The notes: a model not told the origin generated them from the letters alone. A stretch of DNA of 11,251 bases from an uncultured Prevotella sp. (GCA_900548745.1 URLQ01000096.1:1-11251); one strand, 5' to 3'; positions 1-5,941 are shown, numbered from the stretch's first letter. Numbers and translations: made by a program.

Positions 1-62
1 GAATTTCTATGAGAAAGTTACGGACTTTCTATGGGAAAGTTACCGAATTTCTAAATGATGAC
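1..62. repeat. 22-bp tandem repeat array at the left edge
   Basis: Two full 22-base units (1-22 and 23-44) differ at three positions, and a third begins at 45 and diverges after its first nine bases (GAATTTCTA). Each unit contains a short dyad, TTTCT-ATG-AGAAA in the first and TTTC-TATG-GGAAA in the second, followed by GTTAC. The array starts at the first base of the window, so it probably continues to the left. Function is unknown; it could be an intergenic spacer repeat, an mRNA-end structure or a variable-number repeat. Confidence 0.85.
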
Positions 63-400
63 AAAATAGCGTACTTATAGAGGCTTGGCGTGATTGTCAT
101 AATCAACGTGTATTGACGTACTATACCAACTGGATATTTATACAGACTATGCGTTTGTTTATGCATTCTTGTCGCTTGCTTATGTTGTTTAATCTAAAAT
201 GGTTCTTGTTGTCTTTGAAATTGCTAATCGGGTGTTTTTATTGTTTTTGTTAATGCTCATTTAGATATCCTATCACTACATATTCCGGATGAACCAAAAA
301 TCAATCATTAAATTGTTTTGTCCCGAACTATTCTCATATAACATCACAAATATAATCCATATCGCTTATGAATTATATTTGAATAAAAAACATAACACCG
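63..400. other. AT-rich intergenic stretch, no supported gene
   Basis: This stretch is T-rich on the + strand, with only short open frames of poor coding character. A small dyad (TGATT at 91-95, AATCA at 101-105) is visible. A 34-codon hydrophobic frame (149-253) and a 66-codon frame (289-489) exist, but neither has a ribosome binding site or a recognisable product, and the second runs through the LOG-gene terminator. I see no tRNA, small RNA signature or mobile-element end. Confidence 0.6.
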
Positions 401-454
401 AAAAAACGGACTTCTCTCTTTTGTCTTTTCCGCATGGCAAGACAAAAGAGAGAA
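401..454 (-). terminator. Rho-independent-type terminator of the LOG-family gene
   Basis: A perfect 16-bp inverted repeat pairs 412-427 with 439-454 around an 11-base loop (428-438). Read on the minus strand, a run of six T (406-401) follows the stem after about five bases. It begins 12 bases beyond the stop codon of the leftward LOG gene. The stem is AT-rich but long. The separation between stem and T-run is a little larger than in textbook terminators. Confidence 0.75.
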
Positions 455-466
455 TATTTTATGTAA

Positions 467-1000
467 TCAGTCCTTACATTCATTCTTGATCTCCTCCAAG
501 CTGTTAGCCACCACGATATGACGGTGCCAGTCGCCGCGAATCATGCCCTTCTGCTGCAAATCATCCAACAAGGCAATGAGGGAGTTCCAAAAACCGTTGA
601 TGTTATAAAGTATCACCTTCTTCTTATGGTAGCCTATCGTTGCAGACGCCGCTACGGTAAATATCTCATCGAGAGTGCCTATGCCGCCAGGCAAAGCTAT
701 CACGATATCACTCTTCAACAGCAAGAGATCTTTGCGGTCGCTGAGATTGTCGCATGGTATCTCTACCGAGAGATGAGGACTTACATGACCGTTCTCCTCA
801 ATTTTCGAAGGAACAACACCTATCGTCATGCCGCCATTGCTATATGCTGCCTCGGCGACACATTCCATAAGACCCATATCGCAACCGCCAAACACGATGG
901 AATGGCCGTTTTTTGCACACCACTCTCCCAACTCTCTTGTCTTCTCAAAGTAAACCGGCTCTATATTACTGTTGGCCGAACAGAACACACATATCTTCAT
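467..1000 (-). CDS. LOG-family protein (putative nucleotide 5'-monophosphate phosphoribohydrolase)
   Basis: The 177-residue product is a Rossmann-like LOG (Lonely Guy, TIGR00730-type) protein. Characterised family members cleave the N-glycosidic bond of cytokinin riboside monophosphates or AMP-like nucleotides to free base and ribose 5-phosphate. Visible marks are an opening beta strand (MKICVFCSAN), a nucleotide-binding turn GGCDMGLM at 38-45, the Arg-Lys pair at 89-90, and the signature PGGIGTLDE at 104-112. Length fits the family (about 175-200). Two glycines usual in the first motif (GGGxxGLMG) are replaced here by Cys40 and Glu46. The start at 1000 fits the family N-terminus, and a TACTTTTG box lies 30 bases upstream. 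It diverges from dgt and ends before a strong hairpin. The family call is firm; the substrate is not, and lysine decarboxylase labels for this family are historical misannotation. Confidence 0.9.
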   Translation of the reverse strand: MKICVFCSANSNIEPVYFEKTRELGEWCAKNGHSIVFGGCDMGLMECVAEAAYSNGGMTIGVVPSKIEENGHVSPHLSVEIPCDNLSDRKDLLLLKSDIVIALPGGIGTLDEIFTVAASATIGYHKKKVILYNINGFWNSLIALLDDLQQKGMIRGDWHRHIVVANSLEEIKNECKD

Positions 1001-1029
1001 TTGTATAAAAGTTTTTATATTTGCATGGG

Positions 1030-1037
1030 CAAAAGTA
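1030..1037 (-). promoter_or_regulatory. Candidate -7 box for the LOG gene
   Basis: Minus-strand TACTTTTG matches the Bacteroidota TAnnTTTG -7 consensus. It would start transcription near 1023, about 22 bases before the start codon. The -33 region, where TTTG is expected, reads TTAGC and is weak. The box lies inside a palindrome (1031-1045). Confidence 0.5.
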
Positions 1038-1045
1038 ATACTTTT
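1031..1045. promoter_or_regulatory. 15-bp palindrome between the divergent LOG and dgt genes
   Basis: AAAAGTA at 1031-1037 and TACTTTT at 1039-1045 form a perfect 7+1+7 inverted repeat. It covers the LOG -7 box and the place where the dgt -33 element should be. It could be an operator for a dimeric repressor. The A/T content makes chance possible. Confidence 0.35.
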
Positions 1046-1058
1046 CTTTTTCTTTTGC

Positions 1059-1066
1059 TAACTTTG
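1059..1066 (+). promoter_or_regulatory. Candidate -7 box for dgt
   Basis: TAACTTTG on the + strand matches the Bacteroidota TAnnTTTG element exactly and would place the transcript start near 1073, about 18 bases before the ATG. No clear TTTG is found at the -33 position. The LOG -7 box lies only 21 bases away on the other strand, so the two polymerase footprints would overlap. Confidence 0.55.
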
Positions 1067-1090
1067 CAGTTATAAAATCATTTCCCGCTT

Positions 1091-2431
1091 ATGATGAACT
1101 GGCAACAACTTATTTCCAACAAGCGCCTCGGACAAGAGGAACGACACATTGAGAGACATGACGACCGTAGCGAATTCAAACGTGACTACGACCGTCTAAT
1201 ATTTTCGGCACCATTCCGCCGTATGCAGAACAAGACCCAGGTGTTTCCTCTGCCCGGCAGCATCTTTGTACATAACCGCCTTACCCACAGTCTGGAGGTG
1301 GCGAGCGTGGGAATGTCGCTCGGAAATGATGTTGCCGCCGCACTTACGAAGAAGCATCCGGAACTTGCCGACACCTTGTTTCCGGAAATAGGAACTATCG
1401 TCAGCACGGCCTGTCTTGCCCACGACATGGGTAATCCGCCGTTCGGTCATAGTGGAGAGAAGGCCATACAGACTTTCTTTACCGAAGGGAAAGGGTCTTA
1501 TCTGAAAGAACAGGTTAGCCGGGAGCTATGGGACGACATAACCCACTTTGAGGGAAACGCAAATGCTTTCCGTCTGCTTGCCCACAGATTCAAGGGAAGA
1601 AGAGACGGTGGCTTCGTAATGACATATACCACGCTTGCCTCCATCGTGAAATACCCATACGAGTCGAGCCTTGCAGGAAGCCACGGTAAGTTCGGATTCT
1701 TCAATACAGAAGCCCACACCTTCAAGAAGATTGCCGATGAATTGGGCATTTTATGTAAGTCAAAGCCAGGAGAGCCGCTTGTGTATGCAAGACATCCGCT
1801 GGTATATCTTGTGGAAGCTGCCGATGACATCTGCTATGAGATAATGGATATAGAGGATTCCCACAAGCTGAAGATTCTCTCTTTCGAGAAAACGAAGGAG
1901 CTGTTGTTAGGATTCTTCGATGAAACCATAAGAAACAGTATTGAACAGCGCATAATAGATGAGGGAATAACCGATGACAACGAGAAAGTAATCTATATGA
2001 GAGCCTGCGCCATTGGCAAGCTGGAGAATGTATGTGCCCATACTTTCATCGAACATGAGGAAGATATTCTCAACGGCACCTTCCAAGGCTGTCTGATAGA
2101 CCATATACCGGAGCCTCAACATTCTGCCTACAAGAGATGTACGGAAGTTTCAATACAGAAAATTTACAAGAGTAAACCTGTGCTCGACGTGGAACTGAGC
2201 GGTTTCAAGATTATGGAAACCCTGATGGAGATAATGACTGAGGCTGCCGTACACCCCGACAGGTTCTATTCCCGTCAGCTTATAAGCCGTGTCAGCAGCC
2301 AGTACGACATCACCTCTCCAGATCTTGAAACCCGTATAATGGCAGTTATCGACTATATCAGCGGCATGACCGATGTATATGCCCTCGACATCTACCAGAA
2401 GATTAATGGTATAAGCCTACCGATAGTATAG
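1091..2431 (+). CDS. dgt: Deoxyguanosinetriphosphate triphosphohydrolase (dGTPase)
   Basis: This 446-residue HD-domain enzyme hydrolyses dGTP (possibly other dNTPs) to the nucleoside and triphosphate, so it shapes the dNTP pool. Family marks appear in order: RRMQNKTQVFPL at about 43-54, metal ligand His66 in RLTHS, the HD pair His111-Asp112 in AHDMGNPPFGH, the GNANAFR substrate segment at 155-161, and the distal Asp in EAADDICYE at 242-250. All HD metal ligands are therefore present. Length is within the family range (about 440-505). Two adjacent ATGs (1091, 1094) are possible starts. The 3' end is embedded in a hairpin whose left arm includes the first base of the stop codon. It is transcribed alone, away from LOG and towards the lipid acyltransferase pair. 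Family identity is secure; nucleotide specificity and any allosteric dNTP control cannot be read from sequence. Confidence 0.95.
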   Translation: MMNWQQLISNKRLGQEERHIERHDDRSEFKRDYDRLIFSAPFRRMQNKTQVFPLPGSIFVHNRLTHSLEVASVGMSLGNDVAAALTKKHPELADTLFPEIGTIVSTACLAHDMGNPPFGHSGEKAIQTFFTEGKGSYLKEQVSRELWDDITHFEGNANAFRLLAHRFKGRRDGGFVMTYTTLASIVKYPYESSLAGSHGKFGFFNTEAHTFKKIADELGILCKSKPGEPLVYARHPLVYLVEAADDICYEIMDIEDSHKLKILSFEKTKELLLGFFDETIRNSIEQRIIDEGITDDNEKVIYMRACAIGKLENVCAHTFIEHEEDILNGTFQGCLIDHIPEPQHSAYKRCTEVSIQKIYKSKPVLDVELSGFKIMETLMEIMTEAAVHPDRFYSRQLISRVSSQYDITSPDLETRIMAVIDYISGMTDVYALDIYQKINGISLPIV

Positions 2432-2450
2432 ATTTAGCCATACTATCGGT
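2419..2450 (+). terminator. Hairpin at the dgt stop codon
   Basis: ACCGATAGTAT (2419-2429) pairs perfectly with ATACTATCGGT (2440-2450) around a 10-base loop. The left arm is the last coding stretch of dgt and reaches the first base of the TAG stop. A T-rich but interrupted tract follows (2453-2471). This makes it a plausible intrinsic terminator for dgt, although a translating ribosome would cover the left arm until release. Confidence 0.55.
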
Positions 2451-2467
2451 GGCTGTTCTTTATAATC

Positions 2468-2497
2468 TTTTGCTGCTTATAATACAAAGCAGCAAAA
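2468..2497 (-). terminator. Second hairpin in the convergent dgt/glsB gap
   Basis: TTTTGCTGCTT (2468-2478) pairs perfectly with AAGCAGCAAAA (2487-2497) around an 8-base loop. It lies 11 bases past the stop of the leftward acyltransferase gene. The stem closes with A-U pairs rather than being followed by a separate T-run, so it may act as an mRNA 3'-end structure or as a bidirectional terminator with the neighbouring hairpin. Confidence 0.5.
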
Positions 2498-2508
2498 TAA
2501 GCGTCCGT

Positions 2509-3498
2509 TTACTTGTTCTTATATATAATAGGATTGGCACCACTTGTAATCTCAAGTGCCTCAGGATGCTCCTTTATATAAGAGTCTATATGGCGCATGC
2601 GCTTTTCCTCAAGGATTTCATCCACGGCGATGAGGATACCTGTCTCCTCCACATCACCGAAGCCATCATTGATAGCCGTGCCGAAAAGTTTCATTGTAGG
2701 ACTGAGATTCATATAGGCATTCACCAAAGGAGGGATATTGTAACCCATCTTACGGATTTCGCGGTTCAGTATTCTGTAGTCTGCACGGAAGTCATCCTCA
2801 CAGAAAAGAGCCTCCAGTTCCTTTGGATCAGTCTCTATTTTCAGCGGTTCCATCGGTATTACGAGGTTCTCCTTATCGTCGAAATGCTTCTTCAGGAAAT
2901 ACAGTATCATATCCCTGCCCTTGCGGATATACGACGGATACATCGTCATCTTGCCGAAGAAATACTTTACGTTAGGCATCACCACAGTAAGCGCACCCAG
3001 TCCATCCCACAGGTTGTCGAGAGCAAAAAGGCTCTTTGCACCCATCCTGGAGCTTTGGTATGGCAGAGCCACGAAGGAGCGTCCCAGCTCAATGGTCTGC
3101 GGCATATATTCCTTCATGAACTTGTCGGAGAAATGGAACATGTGGCTTGTGGCGAGTATAGGCTGTCCTTTCTTGTCGATATCGATGTCCGTTCCAAGAA
3201 TATAACGGTAACCTCCGATTATCTCCTCTGCCTCCGGATTCCAGACTATAAGTTGCTTATAGCAGTTTGGCATGGTGTCAAACTCGTCTATATCCATGCT
3301 CTTGCCCGTGCCACCGCCAGCCTCACGGAAAGCGATCTCACGAAGGCGTCCTATCTCTTTCATCACATTGGGCGCATTGTGCGCTGTGATGACATAGATT
3401 TCGTTATTGCTTTTGTTTGTCATTCGCAACTGACGCTCCTGCGTAAGTTCCTTTTTCAGCAGAGCCTTGTCAATTGGCTGGATAATCTCTTGTTCCAT
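2509..3498 (-). CDS. glsB: GNAT-type N-acyltransferase, GlsB/OlsB-like (amino-acid lipid synthesis)
   Basis: The 329-residue protein belongs to the OlsB-like GNAT group, often mislabelled hemolysin in Bacteroidales genomes. OlsB and GlsB transfer a 3-hydroxyacyl chain, probably from acyl carrier protein, to the amino group of ornithine or glycine, the first step of ornithine or glycine lipids. Visible marks are the core strand GGYRYILG at about 95-102, the ELGRSFV block at 137-143, and the C-terminal NIPPLVNAYMNLSP block at 254-267 followed by NDGFGDVEETGILIAVDE, which matches the family's PPL-x-Y and late D...F pattern. It has no membrane helix. It follows the PlsC-like gene by 58 bp on the same strand, so the pair could supply N- and O-acylation. 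The spacer carries only a tiny GGGC-TAT-GCCC hairpin (3520-3530). Glycine as the acceptor is inferred from the Bacteroides GlsB precedent; ornithine or serine cannot be excluded. Confidence 0.78.
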   Translation of the reverse strand: MEQEIIQPIDKALLKKELTQERQLRMTNKSNNEIYVITAHNAPNVMKEIGRLREIAFREAGGGTGKSMDIDEFDTMPNCYKQLIVWNPEAEEIIGGYRYILGTDIDIDKKGQPILATSHMFHFSDKFMKEYMPQTIELGRSFVALPYQSSRMGAKSLFALDNLWDGLGALTVVMPNVKYFFGKMTMYPSYIRKGRDMILYFLKKHFDDKENLVIPMEPLKIETDPKELEALFCEDDFRADYRILNREIRKMGYNIPPLVNAYMNLSPTMKLFGTAINDGFGDVEETGILIAVDEILEEKRMRHIDSYIKEHPEALEITSGANPIIYKNK

Positions 3499-3556
3499 CT
3501 TAGCTTTCTTATATTTAGTGGGCTATGCCCGTATGTTCTTCGTTATCTATATTGCA

Positions 3557-4381
3557 TTACAGTTCATAAACCTTGTCTTCCACATAGCGTGCCCATTCTT
3601 TGGCAGTCTTGCTCTTGTCGAAGGTCTGCCATGGTATAGGCTTTCCGATAGCCACTCTGAACTCTTTATGAACGTTCTTGTACATCTCGTCTACGAGGAA
3701 GAGCATGGCGATATTGAATTTTATGCCGAGCCTCTTGCAGATATTGGCAAGATTGTAGAAGAAATCGGAGTTCTGTCCACCGAAATGTATCGGCACGATA
3801 TCACGCTTATACTCCACGCTCTTGGATATGAAGGTCTTGGTCCACGGTATGTCGTGTATCTCTCCGTTTATGCGTCGCGAGCACAGTCCGGCAGGGAACA
3901 TGAGCATATGGTTGTCGCTTCCAAAGCCAGCCTCCACCATTGCCGGGAAGTTGCGGCTTTGGTTTCCTGTCTTATTGATAGGAATGCACACGGGTGCAAG
4001 TCCCGGAAGGTTCATCAGCAGGTCGTTGACGAGGTATCTGAACTTACCGTCATAATGTCTGCCTATTATAGCTCCGAGCGCCACGCCGTCCACTCCACCG
4101 AGCGGATGGTTGCTTACGAAAGTATACAGTCTGCCGTCGTTCTTGTCCGGCAGATTCTCCATGCCTTCAACCTTCAGGGTCATATCAAGATACTTGACAC
4201 AATCTTCCAGCCACTCTACACCCTTATGTGCACGGCTGTCCCACAGGAAAGCATTCACCTCATCCTGGTGTATGATGTGCTTCAGCCACCTTGTAAGCAA
4301 CGACGGCACATAGCGAGCTTTACCACCCATCTTGCTTTTAAGTATGTTGTCAATGTCTATCGTCTTCTCTGTGACTTCCAT
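3557..4381 (-). CDS. glsA: PlsC-like O-acyltransferase, GlsA-type (amino-acid lipid synthesis)
   Basis: The 274-residue protein belongs to the lysophospholipid/1-acylglycerol-3-phosphate acyltransferase superfamily. In Bacteroides the GlsA member esterifies the 3-hydroxyl of N-acylglycine made by GlsB. Marks in order are SNHPLGGVDG at 90-99 (catalytic His92, Asp98), MFPAGLCSRR at 161-170 (the FPEG-type block) and IVPIHFGG at 195-202. The first motif spaces His and Asp by five residues, not the usual four, and the usual Glu of FPEG is Ala164. I recall similar HPLGG and FPAG patterns in this Bacteroidota subgroup, so they may be lineage features rather than damage. No strong transmembrane segment is seen; membrane association is probably peripheral. 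It is first in a two-gene unit with the GNAT gene. The start at 4381 has a weak ribosome site and a leader hairpin at 4397-4416. Housekeeping phospholipid synthesis (PlsC) is the main alternative role. Confidence 0.78.
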   Translation of the reverse strand: MEVTEKTIDIDNILKSKMGGKARYVPSLLTRWLKHIIHQDEVNAFLWDSRAHKGVEWLEDCVKYLDMTLKVEGMENLPDKNDGRLYTFVSNHPLGGVDGVALGAIIGRHYDGKFRYLVNDLLMNLPGLAPVCIPINKTGNQSRNFPAMVEAGFGSDNHMLMFPAGLCSRRINGEIHDIPWTKTFISKSVEYKRDIVPIHFGGQNSDFFYNLANICKRLGIKFNIAMLFLVDEMYKNVHKEFRVAIGKPIPWQTFDKSKTAKEWARYVEDKVYEL

Positions 4382-4396
4382 TTTCTATGCTGTATC

Positions 4397-4416
4397 TACA
4401 GGTAACAATACCTGTA
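4397..4416 (-). promoter_or_regulatory. Leader hairpin upstream of the PlsC-like gene
   Basis: TACAGGTA (4397-4404) and TACCTGTA (4409-4416) form a perfect 8-bp stem with a 4-base loop. It lies 15-35 bases before the start codon and inside the predicted 5' leader. It might influence translation or transcript stability, or be a dyad operator. No known riboswitch is recognised. Confidence 0.4.
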
Positions 4417-4456
4417 TTTTATTGTTGTTGTAAGTATCTATTAGCTTTTATTAATG

Positions 4457-4464
4457 CAAAAATA
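4457..4464 (-). promoter_or_regulatory. Candidate -7 box for the acyltransferase pair
   Basis: Minus-strand TATTTTTG fits TAnnTTTG and would give a leader of about 70 bases. No good -33 TTTG is seen at the expected spacing, so support is moderate. It is the only such match on this strand that I found in the 173-bp gap. Confidence 0.4.
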
Positions 4465-4501
4465 ATCTATCTTTTCCACATACGTTACTATTTCTCCTAA
4501 A

Positions 4502-4514
4502 AATGTTCAACATT
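4502..4514. promoter_or_regulatory. 13-bp palindrome between the M16 and acyltransferase genes
   Basis: AATGTT-C-AACATT is a perfect 6+1+6 inverted repeat, about 40 bases upstream of the proposed acyltransferase -7 box and 41 bases past the M16 stop codon. On the minus strand it is followed by TTT, so it could be a weak 3'-end hairpin (AATG/CATT stem) or an operator. Confidence 0.3.
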
Positions 4515-4554
4515 GCGAATAATTTAAACAATTTTGCAACAATTAGAGCATGGT

Positions 4555-5784
4555 TTATTCATATATGAGCGTTGTAAGACGGTCTGCGGCGAGTATTTCA
4601 TTCGCCACTTCCTGTATCTCCTCCGCCGTAATATTGTCTATATCGTCCATAAGTTTCGTTACATCTTTCTGCCATCCGTAATGCAGGAATGTCTTTCCGA
4701 AATCGAGTGCGAAGCTTTCCCTGTTGTCGCATGCCACACCGATCTGCCCCTTTATCTGTCGCTTTGCGGCTGCCAGCTGACTGGCTGTCAAAGGGGCGTT
4801 GATTACTTTATCAAGTTCCCTGCGCACCAGCTTCAGGCATTTTCTTACGTCTTTTGGGTCGCAACCGAAGTATGTGCACCATATTCCCGTATCGGAATAG
4901 CACACCATGGAGCTTTCCACCGTATATACAAGACCGTTGCGCTCACGGAGCGAGATGTTCAGACGGGCGTTCATTCCCGGTCCGCCAAGGATATTGTTCA
5001 GCAGATAGAGCGGCATTCTGCGCCTGTCGTGCACGCTGTATGCCCTGTTGCCTATCATCACATGTGCCTGATGTGTGCCGCGGTCGTGCTTTATTGTCTT
5101 CGGTTCGTAGGACGGCAACACGGCTGTCGGCGTTACGTCTATCAGAGGTGTGGCTGACGGGAACTCCGCCGTTGCCCGTTTCAGAAGTCTTACCACGGTA
5201 TTGAAATCCACGTCTCCGGAAACGAAGAACACGGTATTCTCCGGCCGGTAGAAGCGTCTGGTGAAAGCAAGGGCATCGTCTGTAGTGTACGTCCTCAGCG
5301 TCTCTGCCCTTCCCAATATGTTATGTCCTAATGGATGACCGGCAAAGACGGCATTCTCGAAGTCATCATATATCAGTTCTGCCGGCGAATCGTTGTAGCT
5401 CTCTATCTCATCGCAAATCACTTCCACTTCCTTGTCTATCTCCGTCTGTGGATAGGTGCTTTGAAACACTATATCGGTAAGCAGTTCCACGGCTCTTGGG
5501 AAATGTTCTTTCAGTATGGCGGAATAGTAGACGGTATCTTCCTTGTTTGTAAAGGCGTTGAGGTCTCCTCCCACGCTCTCCAGTCTGTTAAGTATCTGCA
5601 TGGCTGTACGTCTTACCGTGCCTTTGAAGGTGGTATGTTCGCAGAAGTGCGCCATACCTTCCTCTGAACTTTCCTCGTCTCTCGTACCGGCACATATCTC
5701 GTATCCGCAATACACCACGGGGGAAGGAGACTGCAGATGTATTATACGCAGTCCGCAATCAAGGGTTATCGTATTATATTTCAT
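4555..5784 (-). CDS. M16 family zinc metallopeptidase (processing-peptidase-like)
   Basis: The 409-residue protein has the M16 (pitrilysin/processing peptidase beta) architecture in a single-unit length. The inverted zinc motif HFCEH is at 46-50, and the distal acidic block KEVEVICDEIE at 118-128 supplies Glu126, the probable third zinc ligand, 76 residues after His50. The NAFTNKEDTVYYS strand at 76-88 is typical. The late RNGLVYTVESS block is the usual R/Y substrate-binding region. All catalytic residues are present, so it should be an active endopeptidase or peptide-degrading clamshell half. I use the ATG at 5784, which opens with the usual MKYNTITLDCGL strand. A 27-codon upstream extension (to 5865) would include the promoter and is not credible as coding, although its hydrophobic start mimics a signal peptide. 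With this start the protein is probably cytoplasmic. Substrate is unknown. Confidence 0.92.
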   Translation of the reverse strand: MKYNTITLDCGLRIIHLQSPSPVVYCGYEICAGTRDEESSEEGMAHFCEHTTFKGTVRRTAMQILNRLESVGGDLNAFTNKEDTVYYSAILKEHFPRAVELLTDIVFQSTYPQTEIDKEVEVICDEIESYNDSPAELIYDDFENAVFAGHPLGHNILGRAETLRTYTTDDALAFTRRFYRPENTVFFVSGDVDFNTVVRLLKRATAEFPSATPLIDVTPTAVLPSYEPKTIKHDRGTHQAHVMIGNRAYSVHDRRRMPLYLLNNILGGPGMNARLNISLRERNGLVYTVESSMVCYSDTGIWCTYFGCDPKDVRKCLKLVRRELDKVINAPLTASQLAAAKRQIKGQIGVACDNRESFALDFGKTFLHYGWQKDVTKLMDDIDNITAEEIQEVANEILAADRLTTLIYE

Positions 5785-5825
5785 TTCTTGTTTTATAGAA
5801 TCCTGAATGATAAGATTTCCGGATG

Positions 5826-5857
5826 CAAAGGTAAGAAAGAATAATGAAATAACAAAA
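5826..5857 (-). promoter_or_regulatory. Promoter of the M16 peptidase gene
   Basis: Minus-strand TTTTG (5857-5853), a 19-base spacer and TACCTTTG (5833-5826) match the Bacteroidota -33 TTTG and -7 TAnnTTTG consensus with ideal spacing. It predicts transcription starting near 5820 and a leader of about 35 bases to the ATG at 5784. This is the best housekeeping promoter in the window, and it settles the start codon choice. Confidence 0.75.
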
Positions 5858-5925
5858 GAGGCCACTGAAGTAATTAAACCTGCAGTGACCTTAACGTTAG
5901 TATGTTATGAAAAATTTGAGAGAAC

Positions 5926-5941
5926 GAAGCTTCACAGCTTC
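5926..5941 (-). terminator. Possible terminator after the sigma/anti-sigma unit
   Basis: GAAGCT (5926-5931) pairs with AGCTTC (5936-5941) around a 4-base loop. On the minus strand a T-containing tract (CAAATTTTTC, 5921-5910 region) follows after a gap. It lies about 52 bases past the stop of the small membrane protein. The stem is short, so confidence is limited. Confidence 0.35.

Noticed and set aside
1..62. GTAACTT on the minus strand of the edge repeats, matching the -35 half of the ECF promoter
   Set aside because: No GTCTAA or CGTC follows at the right spacing; the next element 15 bases on is simply another repeat copy. It is treated as coincidence.
1..62. The edge repeats as a CRISPR array
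   Set aside because: The units are directly abutting 22-mers with no unique spacers, and no cas gene is present.
149..253. 34-codon hydrophobic frame (MRLFMHSCRLLMLF...) that could be a small membrane peptide
   Set aside because: The hydrophobicity follows from T-rich DNA; no ribosome site, promoter or conserved feature supports it.
289..489. 66-residue open frame on the + strand left of the LOG gene
   Set aside because: It has no ribosome binding site, promoter or recognisable domain, reads across the perfect LOG terminator hairpin, and ends inside the LOG gene on the other strand.
1091..2431. dgt as part of a phage-defence system
   Set aside because: HD-domain dNTPases can act in defence, but the neighbours are housekeeping genes, and there is no mobile element or other defence gene in the window.
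2449..3639. Long (396-codon) + strand open frame opposite the GNAT gene
   Set aside because: It spans the gene pair junction in antisense, has no family motif, and is a codon-usage shadow of a protein with clear family marks.
3467..4405. 312-codon + strand open frame opposite the PlsC-like gene
   Set aside because: It is a mirror of an acyltransferase gene with intact motifs; its translation shows no domain and it has no promoter.
5863..5887. CACTG/CAGTG inverted repeat upstream of the M16 promoter
   Set aside because: The arms are only 5 bp and separated by 15 bases; this is too weak to distinguish from chance.
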